64,000 bases of DNA from positions 110,047-174,046 of the forward strand of contig NZ_JAZDUE010000013.1 of assembly GCF_036350515.1 (NCBI RefSeq), written 5' to 3'. Origin of the DNA: Gordonia prachuapensis (GTDB taxonomy: Bacteria > Actinomycetota > Actinomycetes > Mycobacteriales > Mycobacteriaceae). The position numbers were made by a program, and so were the translations under genes. Positions within the stretch are counted from its first letter, which is position 1. Each line of letters begins with the position of its first letter. Below the pieces are notes generated by a model. That model saw nothing but the letters and a program-made list of their open reading frames with translations, ran no database searches and was not told the DNA's origin. This document shows positions 44,552 to 53,351 of the stretch, piece after piece.

Positions 44552-44806
44552 ATGAAGAACGTGACGGTCCGAAATCTCAGCGACGAAGTGCACCGGGCGA
44601 TCCGTATCCGCGCCGCGGAACACGGCCGTAGCACCGAGGCCGAGATACGGGCGATCCTCACCGACGCCGTGCAACCACCCGGCCGAATCAAGCTCGGCAC
44701 GCAACTGGCCGAGATTTGGGCGACCGAACCCTTCACCGAGGAAGAGCACGCCCAGCTGGACAACCGCGACCGTACGCATCACGAACCCATGGAGTTCGGC
44801 GAGTGA
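44552..44806 (+). CDS. FitA/VapB-type ribbon-helix-helix antitoxin
   Basis: An 84-aa antitoxin. The N-terminal MKNVTVRNLSDEVHRAIRIRAAEHGRSTEAEIRAIL is a ribbon-helix-helix DNA-binding domain of the FitA type, and the acidic C-terminus (EPFTEEEHAQLDN) would bind and block the toxin. ATG 44552 is preferred over ATG 44543 because GGGAGG (44537-44542) is then at normal distance. Its stop overlaps the toxin GTG by 4 nt. Confidence 0.88.
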   Translation: MKNVTVRNLSDEVHRAIRIRAAEHGRSTEAEIRAILTDAVQPPGRIKLGTQLAEIWATEPFTEEEHAQLDNRDRTHHEPMEFGE

Positions 44807-45216
44807 TCATCCTCGACACCAACGTCGTCAGCGAACCCATGCGCCGCCGCCCGGAGCAGCGGGTTCTCGAATGGCTCGACATGCAGAATCTCGAGACCCT
44901 GTACCTGACCACAGTGACCGTCGGTGAACTGCGATATGGCCTGGCCGTCCTACCCACCGGCCGCCGCCGCGACGGACTCAGCGAACGACTGGAGCACACA
45001 CTGTCGCTCTTCGCCGGCCGCATCCTGCCCTACGATCTCGACGCTACCGCCCACTACGCCCGCCTGATGTCCGTCGCTCGCGCCGCCGGAACCGCGATAG
45101 CTACCGCCGACGGGATGATCGCCGCCAACGCAGCCGCCGCCGGGTTCGCTATCGCCACCCGCGACACCGCCCCGTTCCAGGCCTCTGGAGTCCCCACCAT
45201 CGACCCATGGCAATAG
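44803..45216 (+). CDS. FitB/VapC-type PIN-domain toxin
   Basis: A 137-aa PIN-domain ribonuclease toxin. The four acidic residues of the active site are visible: Asp5 in ILDTNVVSE, Glu42 in TVGELRYG, Asp103 in TADGMIAA and Asp121 in ATRDTAPF. Such toxins cleave tRNA or rRNA and are held inactive by the partner antitoxin. It begins at GTG 44803 in a 4-nt overlap with the antitoxin stop. The active site appears complete, so I expect a working toxin. Confidence 0.9.
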   Translation: MIILDTNVVSEPMRRRPEQRVLEWLDMQNLETLYLTTVTVGELRYGLAVLPTGRRRDGLSERLEHTLSLFAGRILPYDLDATAHYARLMSVARAAGTAIATADGMIAANAAAAGFAIATRDTAPFQASGVPTIDPWQ

Positions 45217-45500
45217 CCTGACCCGGCCGCTGTGGACCACGTGTGCCACCGCGTTCATTGGGCTTCCCTCGCCAACGATGAGGGCGGTGCTGTGAACGAG
45301 ATTCCCCGACAACACTATTCGACGGGCGACCTGACCCGAGTGGGCCTGGGCGGGAAGGTCCGCAATCGATCACGAGGGATGGTCCACGGGCTGGGATTAC
45401 GCGCTCGGCTCCATCGGGTCTGCCCCATTGGACCTCTGCTGCCAAGTGTTGGTTCATCCACCCATCAAGAATGGGCCCTGAACAAGGAACCGCTTCGTTG
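45217..45500. other. Intergenic region between toxin gene and tRNA-Pro
   Basis: About 284 nt. A plus-strand frame (45232-45519) runs into the tRNA gene and lacks coding character, so I do not call it. No copy of the tRNA 3' end that would mark an integrated element is visible. Confidence 0.4.
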
Positions 45501-45574
45501 TCGGGCTGACAGGATTTGAACCTGCGACCACTTGACCCCCAGTCAAGTGCGCTACCAAACTGCGCCACAGCCCG
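45501..45574 (-). tRNA. tRNA-Pro (anticodon GGG)
   Basis: On the minus strand the acceptor arm CGGGCTG pairs with CAGCCCG and is followed by discriminator A. The anticodon stem is CTTGA/TCAAG with loop CTGGGGG, so the anticodon is GGG. The T-loop GTTCAAATC is standard. CCA is not encoded. Confidence 0.95.
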
Positions 45575-45649
45575 TTGCCCCGCGAACGAGGCCCTGATGA
45601 CATTAGCCGACGACGGGTGTTCCGATCCAATCGCCTGGTCAGGCCGCGG

Positions 45650-45940
45650 TCAGTTGGCGGCCGAACGACCCTTGTAGAACATCCAGCCTGCGGTGATCAG
45701 GATGGCACCGACGATCGAGCCGATGATGCCGCTCGCGCGGAACTCCAGGCCGTCGCCAGACAGCAGGCTGATCAACAGACCGCCGACGAACGACCCGACG
45801 AGTCCGGCGACGATCGCCAACGTCCAGTCGATCCCCTTGGCGCCCTTGCCGAGGACGAGTTGCGCTCCCGCGCCGATCAGCATTCCGAACAGGATGATTC
45901 CGATGATGAGCACGAGTGGCAGTATCGCATGACCAACCAC
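45650..45940 (-). CDS. GlsB/YeaQ/YmgE family small membrane protein
   Basis: A 96-aa protein with three hydrophobic helices (about 8-25, 38-60, 68-88) and glycine-rich turns (GMLIGAGAQLVLGKGAKG, GIIGSIVGAILI). It matches the transglycosylase-associated/GlsB stress-response membrane family, whose role is unclear. GTG 45940 is the first start; a GTG nine codons later is possible. It is the last gene of the long minus-strand train, 15 nt after der. Confidence 0.82.
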   Translation of the reverse strand: MVGHAILPLVLIIGIILFGMLIGAGAQLVLGKGAKGIDWTLAIVAGLVGSFVGGLLISLLSGDGLEFRASGIIGSIVGAILITAGWMFYKGRSAAN

Positions 45941-45955
45941 TCGCGCCGCACATGG

Positions 45956-47398
45956 TCAGCGTTTGCGGCGTTGCTCCCGTTTGTCGCGCACCCGCACGTT
46001 GATCCGCACGGGTGAACCGTCGAATTCGAACTCCTCACGCAGGCGGCGTTCCAGGAACCGGCGGTAGCCCGCTTCCAGGAATCCGGTGGTGAAGAGAACG
46101 AAAGTCGGCGGCCTGGTTGCGGCCTGGGTGGCGAACATGACCCGCGGCTGTCGACCGCCGCGCAGCGGCGGTGGTGTCGCGGCGATGACCTCTTTGAGCC
46201 AGTTGTTCAGCCGGCCGGTGGGGATCCGCTTGTCCCATGACTCCAGTGCCCCGTCGAGTGCCGGTACCAGCTTCTGCACCGCTCGCCCGGTCGTGGCGGA
46301 GATGTTGACCCGGCGCGCCCACGGCACCCGCGCTAACTCTCGGTCGATCTCCTTGTCCAGCTGGTAGCGGCGATCCTCGTCCACGAGGTCCCACTTGTTG
46401 AACGCGATGACCAGCGCGCGGCCGCTCTCGATCACCATCGTCAGCACCCGCAGATCCTGCTCGGTGATCGGATCGGAGGCGTCGATCAGCAGAATCGCCA
46501 CCTCCGCGGCCTCCAAGGCCGAGCGCGTCCGCAGCGAGGCGTAGTACTCGTGTCCGCTGGCCGTTCGCACCTTGCGGCGCAAACCGGCGGTGTCCACGAA
46601 TTGCCATGTGCTGCCGCCGAGTTCGACGAGTTCGTCGACGGGGTCCACGGTGGTGCCGGCGACGTTGTCGACCACCGAACGCTGTGATCCCGCGAGCTTG
46701 TTCAACAGCGAACTCTTGCCGACGTTCGGTTTCCCGACGAGCGCGACGCGTCGCGGGCCGCCGAGCGACGGTGCCTCGCGGGGGGTTTCGGGCAGCACCT
46801 CGAGGATCACGTCGAGCAGATCACCCGCGCCACGGCCGTGGGCCGCGGACACCGGATGGGGTTCGCCGAGTCCCAACGACCACAGCGTCGCGACCTCCGC
46901 CTCGGCCCGCTCGCTGTCGACCTTGTTGGCGGCGACCACGACAGGGGTCTTGGACCGACGCAGCACCCGGGCCACGGCCTCCTCGGTGGCCGTCGCACCG
47001 ACCGTGGCGTCGACGACCAGCACGATGGCGTCGGCGGACTGCATCGCGAACTCGGCCTGCGCGGCGACCGCCTGCTGCAGCCCCTTGGCGTCCGGCTCCC
47101 ATCCGCCGGTGTCGACGACGGTGAATCGTCGCCCGGACCAGCTCGCGGCGTAGGACACCCGGTCCCGGGTCACACCGGGAATGTCTTCAACGACCGCCTC
47201 GCGGCGGCCGAGAATACGGTTGACCAGGGTCGACTTGCCGACGTTCGGGCGCCCGACGATGGCGACAACGGGAACCGGGGTCGCATCGATCGGCAGGCCG
47301 TCGACGTCGACGCCGGACATCTCCCAGTCCGACTCGTCCGACCACGTCCCGTCGCCGGGCTGCGCGAGATCCTCTCCCGCTGAACCGTGTTCGCTCAC
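45956..47398 (-). CDS. der: Ribosome biogenesis GTPase Der (EngA)
   Basis: A 480-aa double GTPase needed for 50S subunit maturation. Two G domains are present: the first with VAIVGRPNVGKSTLVNR, the second with VALVGKPNVGKSSLLNK, each with a DTGG/DTAG motif and an NKxD-type motif (ANKVDS, FNKWDL), followed by the C-terminal KH-like domain. The N-terminal 40 residues are acidic and not conserved. GTG 47398 overlaps the cmk stop by 4 nt. Confidence 0.97.
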   Translation of the reverse strand: MSEHGSAGEDLAQPGDGTWSDESDWEMSGVDVDGLPIDATPVPVVAIVGRPNVGKSTLVNRILGRREAVVEDIPGVTRDRVSYAASWSGRRFTVVDTGGWEPDAKGLQQAVAAQAEFAMQSADAIVLVVDATVGATATEEAVARVLRRSKTPVVVAANKVDSERAEAEVATLWSLGLGEPHPVSAAHGRGAGDLLDVILEVLPETPREAPSLGGPRRVALVGKPNVGKSSLLNKLAGSQRSVVDNVAGTTVDPVDELVELGGSTWQFVDTAGLRRKVRTASGHEYYASLRTRSALEAAEVAILLIDASDPITEQDLRVLTMVIESGRALVIAFNKWDLVDEDRRYQLDKEIDRELARVPWARRVNISATTGRAVQKLVPALDGALESWDKRIPTGRLNNWLKEVIAATPPPLRGGRQPRVMFATQAATRPPTFVLFTTGFLEAGYRRFLERRLREEFEFDGSPVRINVRVRDKREQRRKR

Positions 47399-48093
47399 GA
47401 CTGCACTCCGATCCGATCGCGGACCAGGTTGTCGAGGGTGTCGATCACCTGGTCGAGGGTCAGGTCGCTCGTGTCGACGAGGACCGCGTCGGAGGCCGGG
47501 CGAAGCGGTGACACAGTCCGGGTGGAGTCGAGGTGATCACGCCGGTTCACCCCGGCCAGCACCTCGTCGAGGACGCTGTCGCGGCCGGCCGCGAGATTCT
47601 GCCGGTGCCGTCGGACCGCTCGGGCCTCCGGTGTCGCGGTGAGGAAGATCTTGAGATCGGCGTCCGGGAACACGACCGTGCCGATGTCGCGACCCTCCAC
47701 CACGACGAACGACCCGTCGGCCTCCCGACGTTGTACCGCGACGAGTTTGGTGCGGACCTCCGGTACCGCGGAGACCGCCGACACTGCGTCGGTGACCTCG
47801 TCGGTGCGGATGGCCACCGAGACGTCGACGCCGTCGAGGTAGGTCGTGGAGCCGGTTTCGGCCACGTCGAGCCGGATGTCGGCCGCGTCCACGACGGTAC
47901 CGATCGACGCGGCATCCTGCAGGGGCACACCGGCATTCAACACGGCGAGGGTTGCCGCCCGGTACATCGCGCCGGTATCGAGGAACCGCGCGCCCACGCG
48001 GTCGGCGAGGATCTTCGACACGGTCGACTTCCCGGTTCCGGCCGGTCCGTCGATCGCGATGACCCGGGGACCGTTCGAGTTCGGCGTGGTCAC
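47395..48093 (-). CDS. cmk: Cytidylate kinase
   Basis: A 232-aa kinase phosphorylating CMP and dCMP. The P-loop IDGPAGTGKSTVSK, the LDTGAMYRA motif and the EGRDIGTVVFPDA segment are characteristic. It overlaps rluB upstream and der downstream by 4 nt each (GTGA), indicating tight co-translation. Confidence 0.97.
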   Translation of the reverse strand: MTTPNSNGPRVIAIDGPAGTGKSTVSKILADRVGARFLDTGAMYRAATLAVLNAGVPLQDAASIGTVVDAADIRLDVAETGSTTYLDGVDVSVAIRTDEVTDAVSAVSAVPEVRTKLVAVQRREADGSFVVVEGRDIGTVVFPDADLKIFLTATPEARAVRRHRQNLAAGRDSVLDEVLAGVNRRDHLDSTRTVSPLRPASDAVLVDTSDLTLDQVIDTLDNLVRDRIGVQS

Positions 48094-49094
48094 AGGTTCA
48101 CCGCCTTGTACAGCGCACCGATCTCGTTCTTGTTGAGCACGCGGAGACTGCCCGGGCGCTGATCGCCGAGCGCGACCGTGCCGATGTGGGTGCGTACCAG
48201 TCCGGTCACCGGGAATCCGACTTCTTCCATGAGGCGACGTACGATCCGGTTCCGTCCTTCGTGCAGGACGATCCGCACCAGCGACTGGCCCTCGTGAACC
48301 TCGACCGGGGTGAACCCGTCGACGACGACCGGGCCGTCCTCGAGTTCGATACCGGCGCGCAGGGTTCTGCCCAGCGATCGCGGCACTTCCCCACGGACGG
48401 TGGCGAGGTAGGTCTTGGGGACCTCATAGGAGGGGTGCATCAACCGGTGTGCGAGTTCGCCGTCGTTGGTGAGCAGCAGCAGCCCCTCGGTGTCCGCGTC
48501 GAGGCGTCCGACGTGGAAGAGGCGCTGTCCGGCCATGACCCGCTCGGCGACGATGTCACCCACACACGGGCGACCCTGATCGTCGGCCATCGTGGACTGC
48601 CACCCCTTGGGCTTGTTGAGCGCCAGATACTGCTTGTCCTCGTCGATCACCACACGGGCTCCGTCGACGCGGATGATGGCGGTGTCGGGGTCGATCCGCA
48701 GGCCCTGCTCGGTGACGATCTCGCCGTCGACCTCGACCCGTCCCGCGGCGATCAGTTCCTCGGCTCCGCGTCGGGACGCGACACCCGCGGCGGCCAGGAC
48801 CTTCTGCAGACGCACGCCGTCGGCGACATAGGTCGCACCCGACTCGTCGTCGCGCCATCCGGTGTCGGAATCGGGCCGTTGGTGGCGGGCCGGCTTGGCG
48901 TTGTTCAGCCGCACCTTGCCCGACGACACGTCGGGCTTCGACGAACCTTTGCGGTGCGGTTTCTTGGACGAGGTGCCGGCGACCCTCGGGTTCGCCTTGT
49001 CTCCGGTCTTGCGGGTGTTCTTGCCGGTGCCCTGCGTCCGTGCCTGCTTCTTGCGGCGCGGACCCGGTGTGCCGTCTCGGCCAGCGGATGCCAT
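48090..49094 (-). CDS. rluB: 23S rRNA pseudouridine synthase (RluB/RsuA family)
   Basis: From ATG 49094 this is a 334-aa protein. A lysine/arginine-rich disordered N-terminus of about 85 residues precedes an S4 domain (VRLQKVLAAAGVASRRGAEELI) and the catalytic domain. The catalytic aspartate is in HVGRLDADTEGLLLLTNDG. RluB converts U to pseudouridine in helix 90 region of 23S rRNA in E. coli. It follows scpB directly, with one nt between, and overlaps cmk. Confidence 0.93.
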   Translation of the reverse strand: MASAGRDGTPGPRRKKQARTQGTGKNTRKTGDKANPRVAGTSSKKPHRKGSSKPDVSSGKVRLNNAKPARHQRPDSDTGWRDDESGATYVADGVRLQKVLAAAGVASRRGAEELIAAGRVEVDGEIVTEQGLRIDPDTAIIRVDGARVVIDEDKQYLALNKPKGWQSTMADDQGRPCVGDIVAERVMAGQRLFHVGRLDADTEGLLLLTNDGELAHRLMHPSYEVPKTYLATVRGEVPRSLGRTLRAGIELEDGPVVVDGFTPVEVHEGQSLVRIVLHEGRNRIVRRLMEEVGFPVTGLVRTHIGTVALGDQRPGSLRVLNKNEIGALYKAVNL

Positions 49095-49095
49095 G

Positions 49096-49836
49096 TCATC
49101 GTTCCTGATCGTCGGTGCCGGATTCGGGCGCGTCCGCGTCCGACCCGGATGAATCGTTCCCTGTCGAGTCTGACCGGTGACCGCCGAGTTTGGCGAATCG
49201 TGGATCAGACGAGATCTCGTCGTCGAGGTCGTCGATGAGGTCGACATCCGGCAGCAGCGGCGCCAGATCGGGCAGTTCGTCCAGCGATGCCAGGCCGAGC
49301 CGCTCGAGGAACAGTTCGGTCGTGGCGTACGTGATGGCGCTGGTCTGCGGGTCGGCCCCGACCTCGTTGATCAGCCCCCGCGCGACCAGGGTGCGGATGA
49401 CCCCGTCGACGTTGACGCCGCGGATGGCACTGACCCTCGCCCGTGTGACCGGCTGACGGTAGGCGATCACGGCCAGTGTCTCCAGCGCCGCCCTGGTCAG
49501 CTTGGACCGGGCCCCATCGAGCAACAGTCGCTCGACGTAGGGCGCGTAGTCGGCGCGGGTGTAGTACCGCCACCCGTCGCCGGCATATCGGAGGTCCATC
49601 CCGCTTCCGGCGGCGGTGAGCTCCTCCGACATGCGACTGACCATGGCCCGTACTCGCGCGGCGTCCTCGCCGACGGCGGAGGCGAGCTCGTCGACGGTCA
49701 CCGGCGTGTCGACGACCAGCAGTACCGCCTCGAGGGCCGAGCGCAGGTGCCCGTCGTCGAGCGTCGGCTCGGGCTCGACGTCGAACATCGCGGCTTCGGG
49801 CGCAGTGTCCGTCGCGGAATCGGCCTGATCGCTCAT
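49096..49836 (-). CDS. scpB: Segregation and condensation protein B
   Basis: A 246-aa kleisin-interacting protein with two winged-helix domains (LRSALEAVLLVVDTPVTVDELA and LTRAALETLAVIAYRQPVTRARVSAIRGVNVDGVIRTL). It works with ScpA and SMC in chromosome compaction. The C-terminal 45 residues are acidic and disordered. The start overlaps the scpA stop by 4 nt. Confidence 0.95.
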   Translation of the reverse strand: MSDQADSATDTAPEAAMFDVEPEPTLDDGHLRSALEAVLLVVDTPVTVDELASAVGEDAARVRAMVSRMSEELTAAGSGMDLRYAGDGWRYYTRADYAPYVERLLLDGARSKLTRAALETLAVIAYRQPVTRARVSAIRGVNVDGVIRTLVARGLINEVGADPQTSAITYATTELFLERLGLASLDELPDLAPLLPDVDLIDDLDDEISSDPRFAKLGGHRSDSTGNDSSGSDADAPESGTDDQER

Positions 49837-50702
49837 CCGTAGTCCTCCGCCTTGTTCATGTCCAGGTCGTCCACCGTGCGGTCACCGGTCCAGGTGACCC
49901 GCAGGTCACCGAGCGCCTCGGGCTGCTCGAACGCGACCGCTCGCTCGCGGTACAACTCCAACAGTCCCAGGAAACTTCCGACGACTTCCAGCCCCGAGGC
50001 ACATCCGAGGGTCAACTCGTGAAACGAGAGCCATGCGCCGGGCCGCGCGGTGAGCAGGCCGGCGATGCGCTCGGCCTGCGCCGGCACCGACACGCTGTGC
50101 ATGTCGTGCAGGTGGTCGAGCCCGACCGTGGGCACCGGCCGCGGTGTCATCGCGGTGGCGGCAACGCTCGCGAATCCTGCCGCGTCGACTCCGAGCGTCA
50201 CCTCGGGAAGGAGGTCCTCGAACTGCTTCTCCAGCGACACCGCACGCGGATAGCGTTGCAGGGCAGCTGCTTCGAGCTCGCCGAACAGGGCCGCCACCTG
50301 CTTGTAGGCACGGTACTGCAGCAGCCGCGCGAACAGCAGGTCCCGCGCCTCCAGCAGTGCCAGGTCCTCGGGATCGTCGACCTCACCCGACGGCAGCAGG
50401 CGGGCCGCCTTCAGGTCGAGCAGCGTGGCCGCAACGACGAGGAACTCGGTAGTCTGTTCGAGTCCGACCTCGGCACCCAGGTCACGGGTGTAGGCGATGA
50501 AGTCGTCGGTCACCTCGTGCAGCGCGACCTCGGTGACGTCGAGTCGATGCTGGCTGATCAGGTTGAGCAGCAGGTCGAACGGGCCCTCGAAGTTGGGCAG
50601 TCGCACCTGGAAGCCGACGGGTCCAGCCGTGTCGTTGTCCGCCGCATCGGCGTCGGCTACAGGAGGCTCGACCGCTGCACTGCCGACCGGACCGTCGGTC
50701 AT
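49833..50702 (-). CDS. scpA: Segregation and condensation protein A (kleisin)
   Basis: From ATG 50702 this is a 289-aa kleisin. It has FQVRLPNFEGPFDLLLNLISQHRLDVTEVALHEVTDDFIAY at the N-terminal SMC-neck binding region and a winged helix at the C-terminus (ELYRERAVAFEQPEALGDLRVTW). The start overlaps the parA stop (ATGA), so ParA and ScpA are coupled. A longer frame upstream runs back into parA and is rejected. Confidence 0.95.
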   Translation of the reverse strand: MTDGPVGSAAVEPPVADADAADNDTAGPVGFQVRLPNFEGPFDLLLNLISQHRLDVTEVALHEVTDDFIAYTRDLGAEVGLEQTTEFLVVAATLLDLKAARLLPSGEVDDPEDLALLEARDLLFARLLQYRAYKQVAALFGELEAAALQRYPRAVSLEKQFEDLLPEVTLGVDAAGFASVAATAMTPRPVPTVGLDHLHDMHSVSVPAQAERIAGLLTARPGAWLSFHELTLGCASGLEVVGSFLGLLELYRERAVAFEQPEALGDLRVTWTGDRTVDDLDMNKAEDYG

Positions 50703-51760
50703 GCCGACGTGGCGTCGCGAGCGATCACCTCGCGCGCGAGCGCACGATATGCCTTCGCGCCCGCGGACTTCGGCGCCCACGACGTGATCGGCTCACCGGC
50801 CACACTGGTCTCGGGAAACCGCACGGTACGACTGATGACGGTGTCGTACACGGCGTCGCCGAACACCTCGACGACCCGCCCCATCACCTCACGGGAATGC
50901 AGGGTGCGCGCATCGAACATGGTGACGAGGATGCCGCCGAGGGTCAGTCTCGGGTTCAGCCGGTCACGAACCTTGTCGACGGTGTCGGTCAGCAGCGCGA
51001 GTCCGCGGAGACTGAAGTACTCGCACTCCATGGGGATGACCACGGTGTCGGCGCAGGCCAGCGCGTTGACGGTGAGCAGACCCAGCGACGGCTGGCAATC
51101 GATGAGCACGAAGTCGTACCGGTCGAGAACTGGATGCAGCGCCCGGGCCAGCGACTGCTCACGCCCCACCTCGGTGACGAGCTGGATCTCGGCGGCCGAC
51201 AGGTCGATGTTGCTGGGCAGCAGATCGAGTCCGTCGATCCGGGTCCGCATCAACACCTCGTCGGTGGCCGCCTGCGGCGGTACCAGCAGGTTGTAGACCG
51301 TCTGTTCCAGATCGTGATGCGGCACACCCAGTCCGGCCGACAACGCGCCCTGTGGGTCGAGGTCGACGAGCAGGACACGGCGACCGTACTCGGCGAGGGC
51401 AGCGCCCAGATTGATGGTCGACGTCGTCTTGCCCACGCCGCCCTTCTGGTTGCACACGGCGACCACGGTGGCCGGGCCGTGACGGTCGAGCGGTCGGGGT
51501 TCGGGGATCTCCCGGTAGGGACGACCGGTGGGTCCGATCTCGTTCTCGTGGTGATCGTCGTCGTCCGTGTCGTGGGACTGCGCGACCGGTATCCGATATT
51601 GCTCGTCGGCAGACCGCGGTGGCCCCGGGGTGCTCACGTGTCCGCCGCTCCCTTCGCTCGTCCCGCTCGTGAATTGCTGGTCCCAGAGTAGTGGGTGACC
51701 TGCCGGATCCTGCGACGCATCGCCGATGTGGAACAGGCCTTCCTGCCAGACGGGGTTCAC
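50699..51760 (-). CDS. ParA/Soj family ATPase
   Basis: A 353-aa Walker-type ATPase with deviant Walker A CNQKGGVGKTTS, Walker B FVLIDCQPSLG and the VIPMECEYFSLRG segment typical of ParA/Soj/MinD. The N-terminal 95 residues are disordered. GTG 51760 overlaps the xerD stop by 4 nt. GTG 51637 with AGGGAG upstream is a real alternative giving 312 aa. It resembles Rv1708, the ParA homologue upstream of scpA in mycobacteria, and not the parAB pair near the origin. No parB is adjacent. Confidence 0.92.
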   Translation of the reverse strand: MNPVWQEGLFHIGDASQDPAGHPLLWDQQFTSGTSEGSGGHVSTPGPPRSADEQYRIPVAQSHDTDDDDHHENEIGPTGRPYREIPEPRPLDRHGPATVVAVCNQKGGVGKTTSTINLGAALAEYGRRVLLVDLDPQGALSAGLGVPHHDLEQTVYNLLVPPQAATDEVLMRTRIDGLDLLPSNIDLSAAEIQLVTEVGREQSLARALHPVLDRYDFVLIDCQPSLGLLTVNALACADTVVIPMECEYFSLRGLALLTDTVDKVRDRLNPRLTLGGILVTMFDARTLHSREVMGRVVEVFGDAVYDTVISRTVRFPETSVAGEPITSWAPKSAGAKAYRALAREVIARDATSA

Positions 51761-52698
51761 CGCGCGCGCGGGTGGGCCGTGGCGTACACCTCACGCATCG
51801 TGTTGACGGTGACCAGTGTGTAGACCTGCGTGGTGGTCACCGACGCGTGCCCGAGCAACTCCTGCACCACCCGGACGTCGGCGCCGCCGTCGAGGAGGTG
51901 CGTGGCGAAACTGTGCCGCAAGGTGTGCGGGGACACCGCCTTGTCGAGCCCGGCACGGCGCGCTGCGTCGACGAGCACCTGCCACGCACTCTGCCGCGAC
52001 AACCGTCCGCCGCGGGCGTTGAGGAACAGCGCCGGCTCGGCCCGCCGGACCAGAGCCGGTCGACCACGCACCAGATAGGCCTCGATCGCAGCGATCGCCG
52101 GCCCGCCGACCGGGACCACACGCTCCTTGCCGCCCTTGCCGTGGAGGCGGACCGCGCGGGCGTCGGTGTCGAAGTCGTCGATGTCGAGGGAGATCGCCTC
52201 GGTGATGCGGGCACCACAGCTGTAGAGGAGTTCGAGCAGCGCACGGTCACGCAGCCCTCGGGGATGCTCGTCGGTTCCGGCGGACTCCAGGATCGCCAGG
52301 ACCTCGTCGATCGGCAGCGACTTGGGGAGCCGGCGGGCCGGTCGCGGCGGCCGCACCTCGTGCGCGACGTCGGCGGCGACGATACCCTCGGCGGCCGCAA
52401 ACTTGTGAAACCCCCTGACCGACACCAATGTTCGCGCGATCGAGCTGTCTGCCAGCGGGGCAAGGCCGGCGTCCGAGTCACCGCGGCGGAGCTCGACCAG
52501 GAACTCTCGCACGTCGTCGGTGGTGACCTCGCCCAGGCCCTCGATGGACCGCGCGACCAGATACTGTGCGTATCTCCCCAGGTCACGGCGGTAGGAGTTC
52601 ACGGTGTTGGTCGCCGCCCCGCGCTCGACGGTCAGGTGGTCGAGATAACGGGTGACCTGGTCGGCGACGGTCTCGGTGGGCACAGCGATCCCGCTCAC
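51757..52698 (-). CDS. xerD: Site-specific tyrosine recombinase XerD
   Basis: A 313-aa tyrosine recombinase that, with XerC, resolves chromosome dimers at dif. The SAM-like N-terminal domain is followed by the catalytic domain with Arg164 (GARITEA), Lys188 or Lys191 (HGKGGKER), His258 and Arg261 (HTLRHSF), His284 (LLGHASVTTT) and Tyr293 (QVYT). Start and stop overlap the neighbours by 4 nt. Confidence 0.95.
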   Translation of the reverse strand: MSGIAVPTETVADQVTRYLDHLTVERGAATNTVNSYRRDLGRYAQYLVARSIEGLGEVTTDDVREFLVELRRGDSDAGLAPLADSSIARTLVSVRGFHKFAAAEGIVAADVAHEVRPPRPARRLPKSLPIDEVLAILESAGTDEHPRGLRDRALLELLYSCGARITEAISLDIDDFDTDARAVRLHGKGGKERVVPVGGPAIAAIEAYLVRGRPALVRRAEPALFLNARGGRLSRQSAWQVLVDAARRAGLDKAVSPHTLRHSFATHLLDGGADVRVVQELLGHASVTTTQVYTLVTVNTMREVYATAHPRAR

Positions 52699-53351
52699 CG
52701 TGTCGGCCGCCGCGCGCGCAGCGCCGTCGGCTCATCCGGCCAGGGTGCCGTGACGGGCCGCAGACCCCCGTCGCGCACGTCCGCCGCGGCGACCGCAAGG
52801 ATGCCCGCGACACTCGTCGCATTGACGATCTCGCCGGCGAGGACACCGGCGACGGCGTCGTCGAGCCTCACCCATTCGACCGCCATGTCGGCTTCCTCGT
52901 CGTGGCGTTCGGCGGAGTCGAGCGAGTGGAGTCCTTCGGCGAGGTACAGGCGCAACGCCTCGTCGGTGAAACCGGGCGACAGCGCGAGGTCCACCAGGAC
53001 ATGCCAGTGGTCGGCGGCGAGATCGACTTCCTCGGCGAGCTCGCGCTTCGCGGCGTCGAGAGGGGATTCGTCGGGTCCGGCGTCGAGCAGCCCGGCGGGA
53101 AGTTCCAGGAGACGTCTCCGCAGCGGGTGACGATACTGGCGCACCATCGCGATCCGACCCTCGTCGTCACGGGCGACGACCGCTACCGCACCGTAGTGCT
53201 CCACGACCTCCCGCTCGGCAACCCGACCGCCGGGCATCGCGACGTCGTCGATGCGCAGGGTGATGATCGCTCCGTCGTAGACCGTCCGCGTGTCCTGTAC
53301 CGCGAAGTCGTGACTGCCCGGCCCGTCACCGCCGCGAACCGTGCCGGTCAA
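52695..53351 (-). CDS. NUDIX hydrolase (ADP-ribose pyrophosphatase-like)
   Basis: A 218-aa NUDIX protein. The box GLLDAGPDESPLDAAKRELAEEVDL contains the REL..EE metal motif, and the upstream VRQYRHPLRRRLLELPAG is typical of ADP-ribose pyrophosphatases. It corresponds in order to Rv1700 of mycobacteria. It overlaps pyrG and xerD by 4 nt on either side. Confidence 0.92.
   Translation of the reverse strand: MTGTVRGGDGPGSHDFAVQDTRTVYDGAIITLRIDDVAMPGGRVAEREVVEHYGAVAVVARDDEGRIAMVRQYRHPLRRRLLELPAGLLDAGPDESPLDAAKRELAEEVDLAADHWHVLVDLALSPGFTDEALRLYLAEGLHSLDSAERHDEEADMAVEWVRLDDAVAGVLAGEIVNATSVAGILAVAAADVRDGGLRPVTAPWPDEPTALRARRPTR

Noticed and set aside
45232..45519. 95-aa frame between toxin gene and tRNA-Pro
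   Set aside because: It runs into the tRNA, lacks a ribosome site and coding bias.
50703..50780. Longer ScpA from an upstream start
   Set aside because: It would overlap parA by over 80 nt; the ATGA junction and the family start favour ATG 50702.
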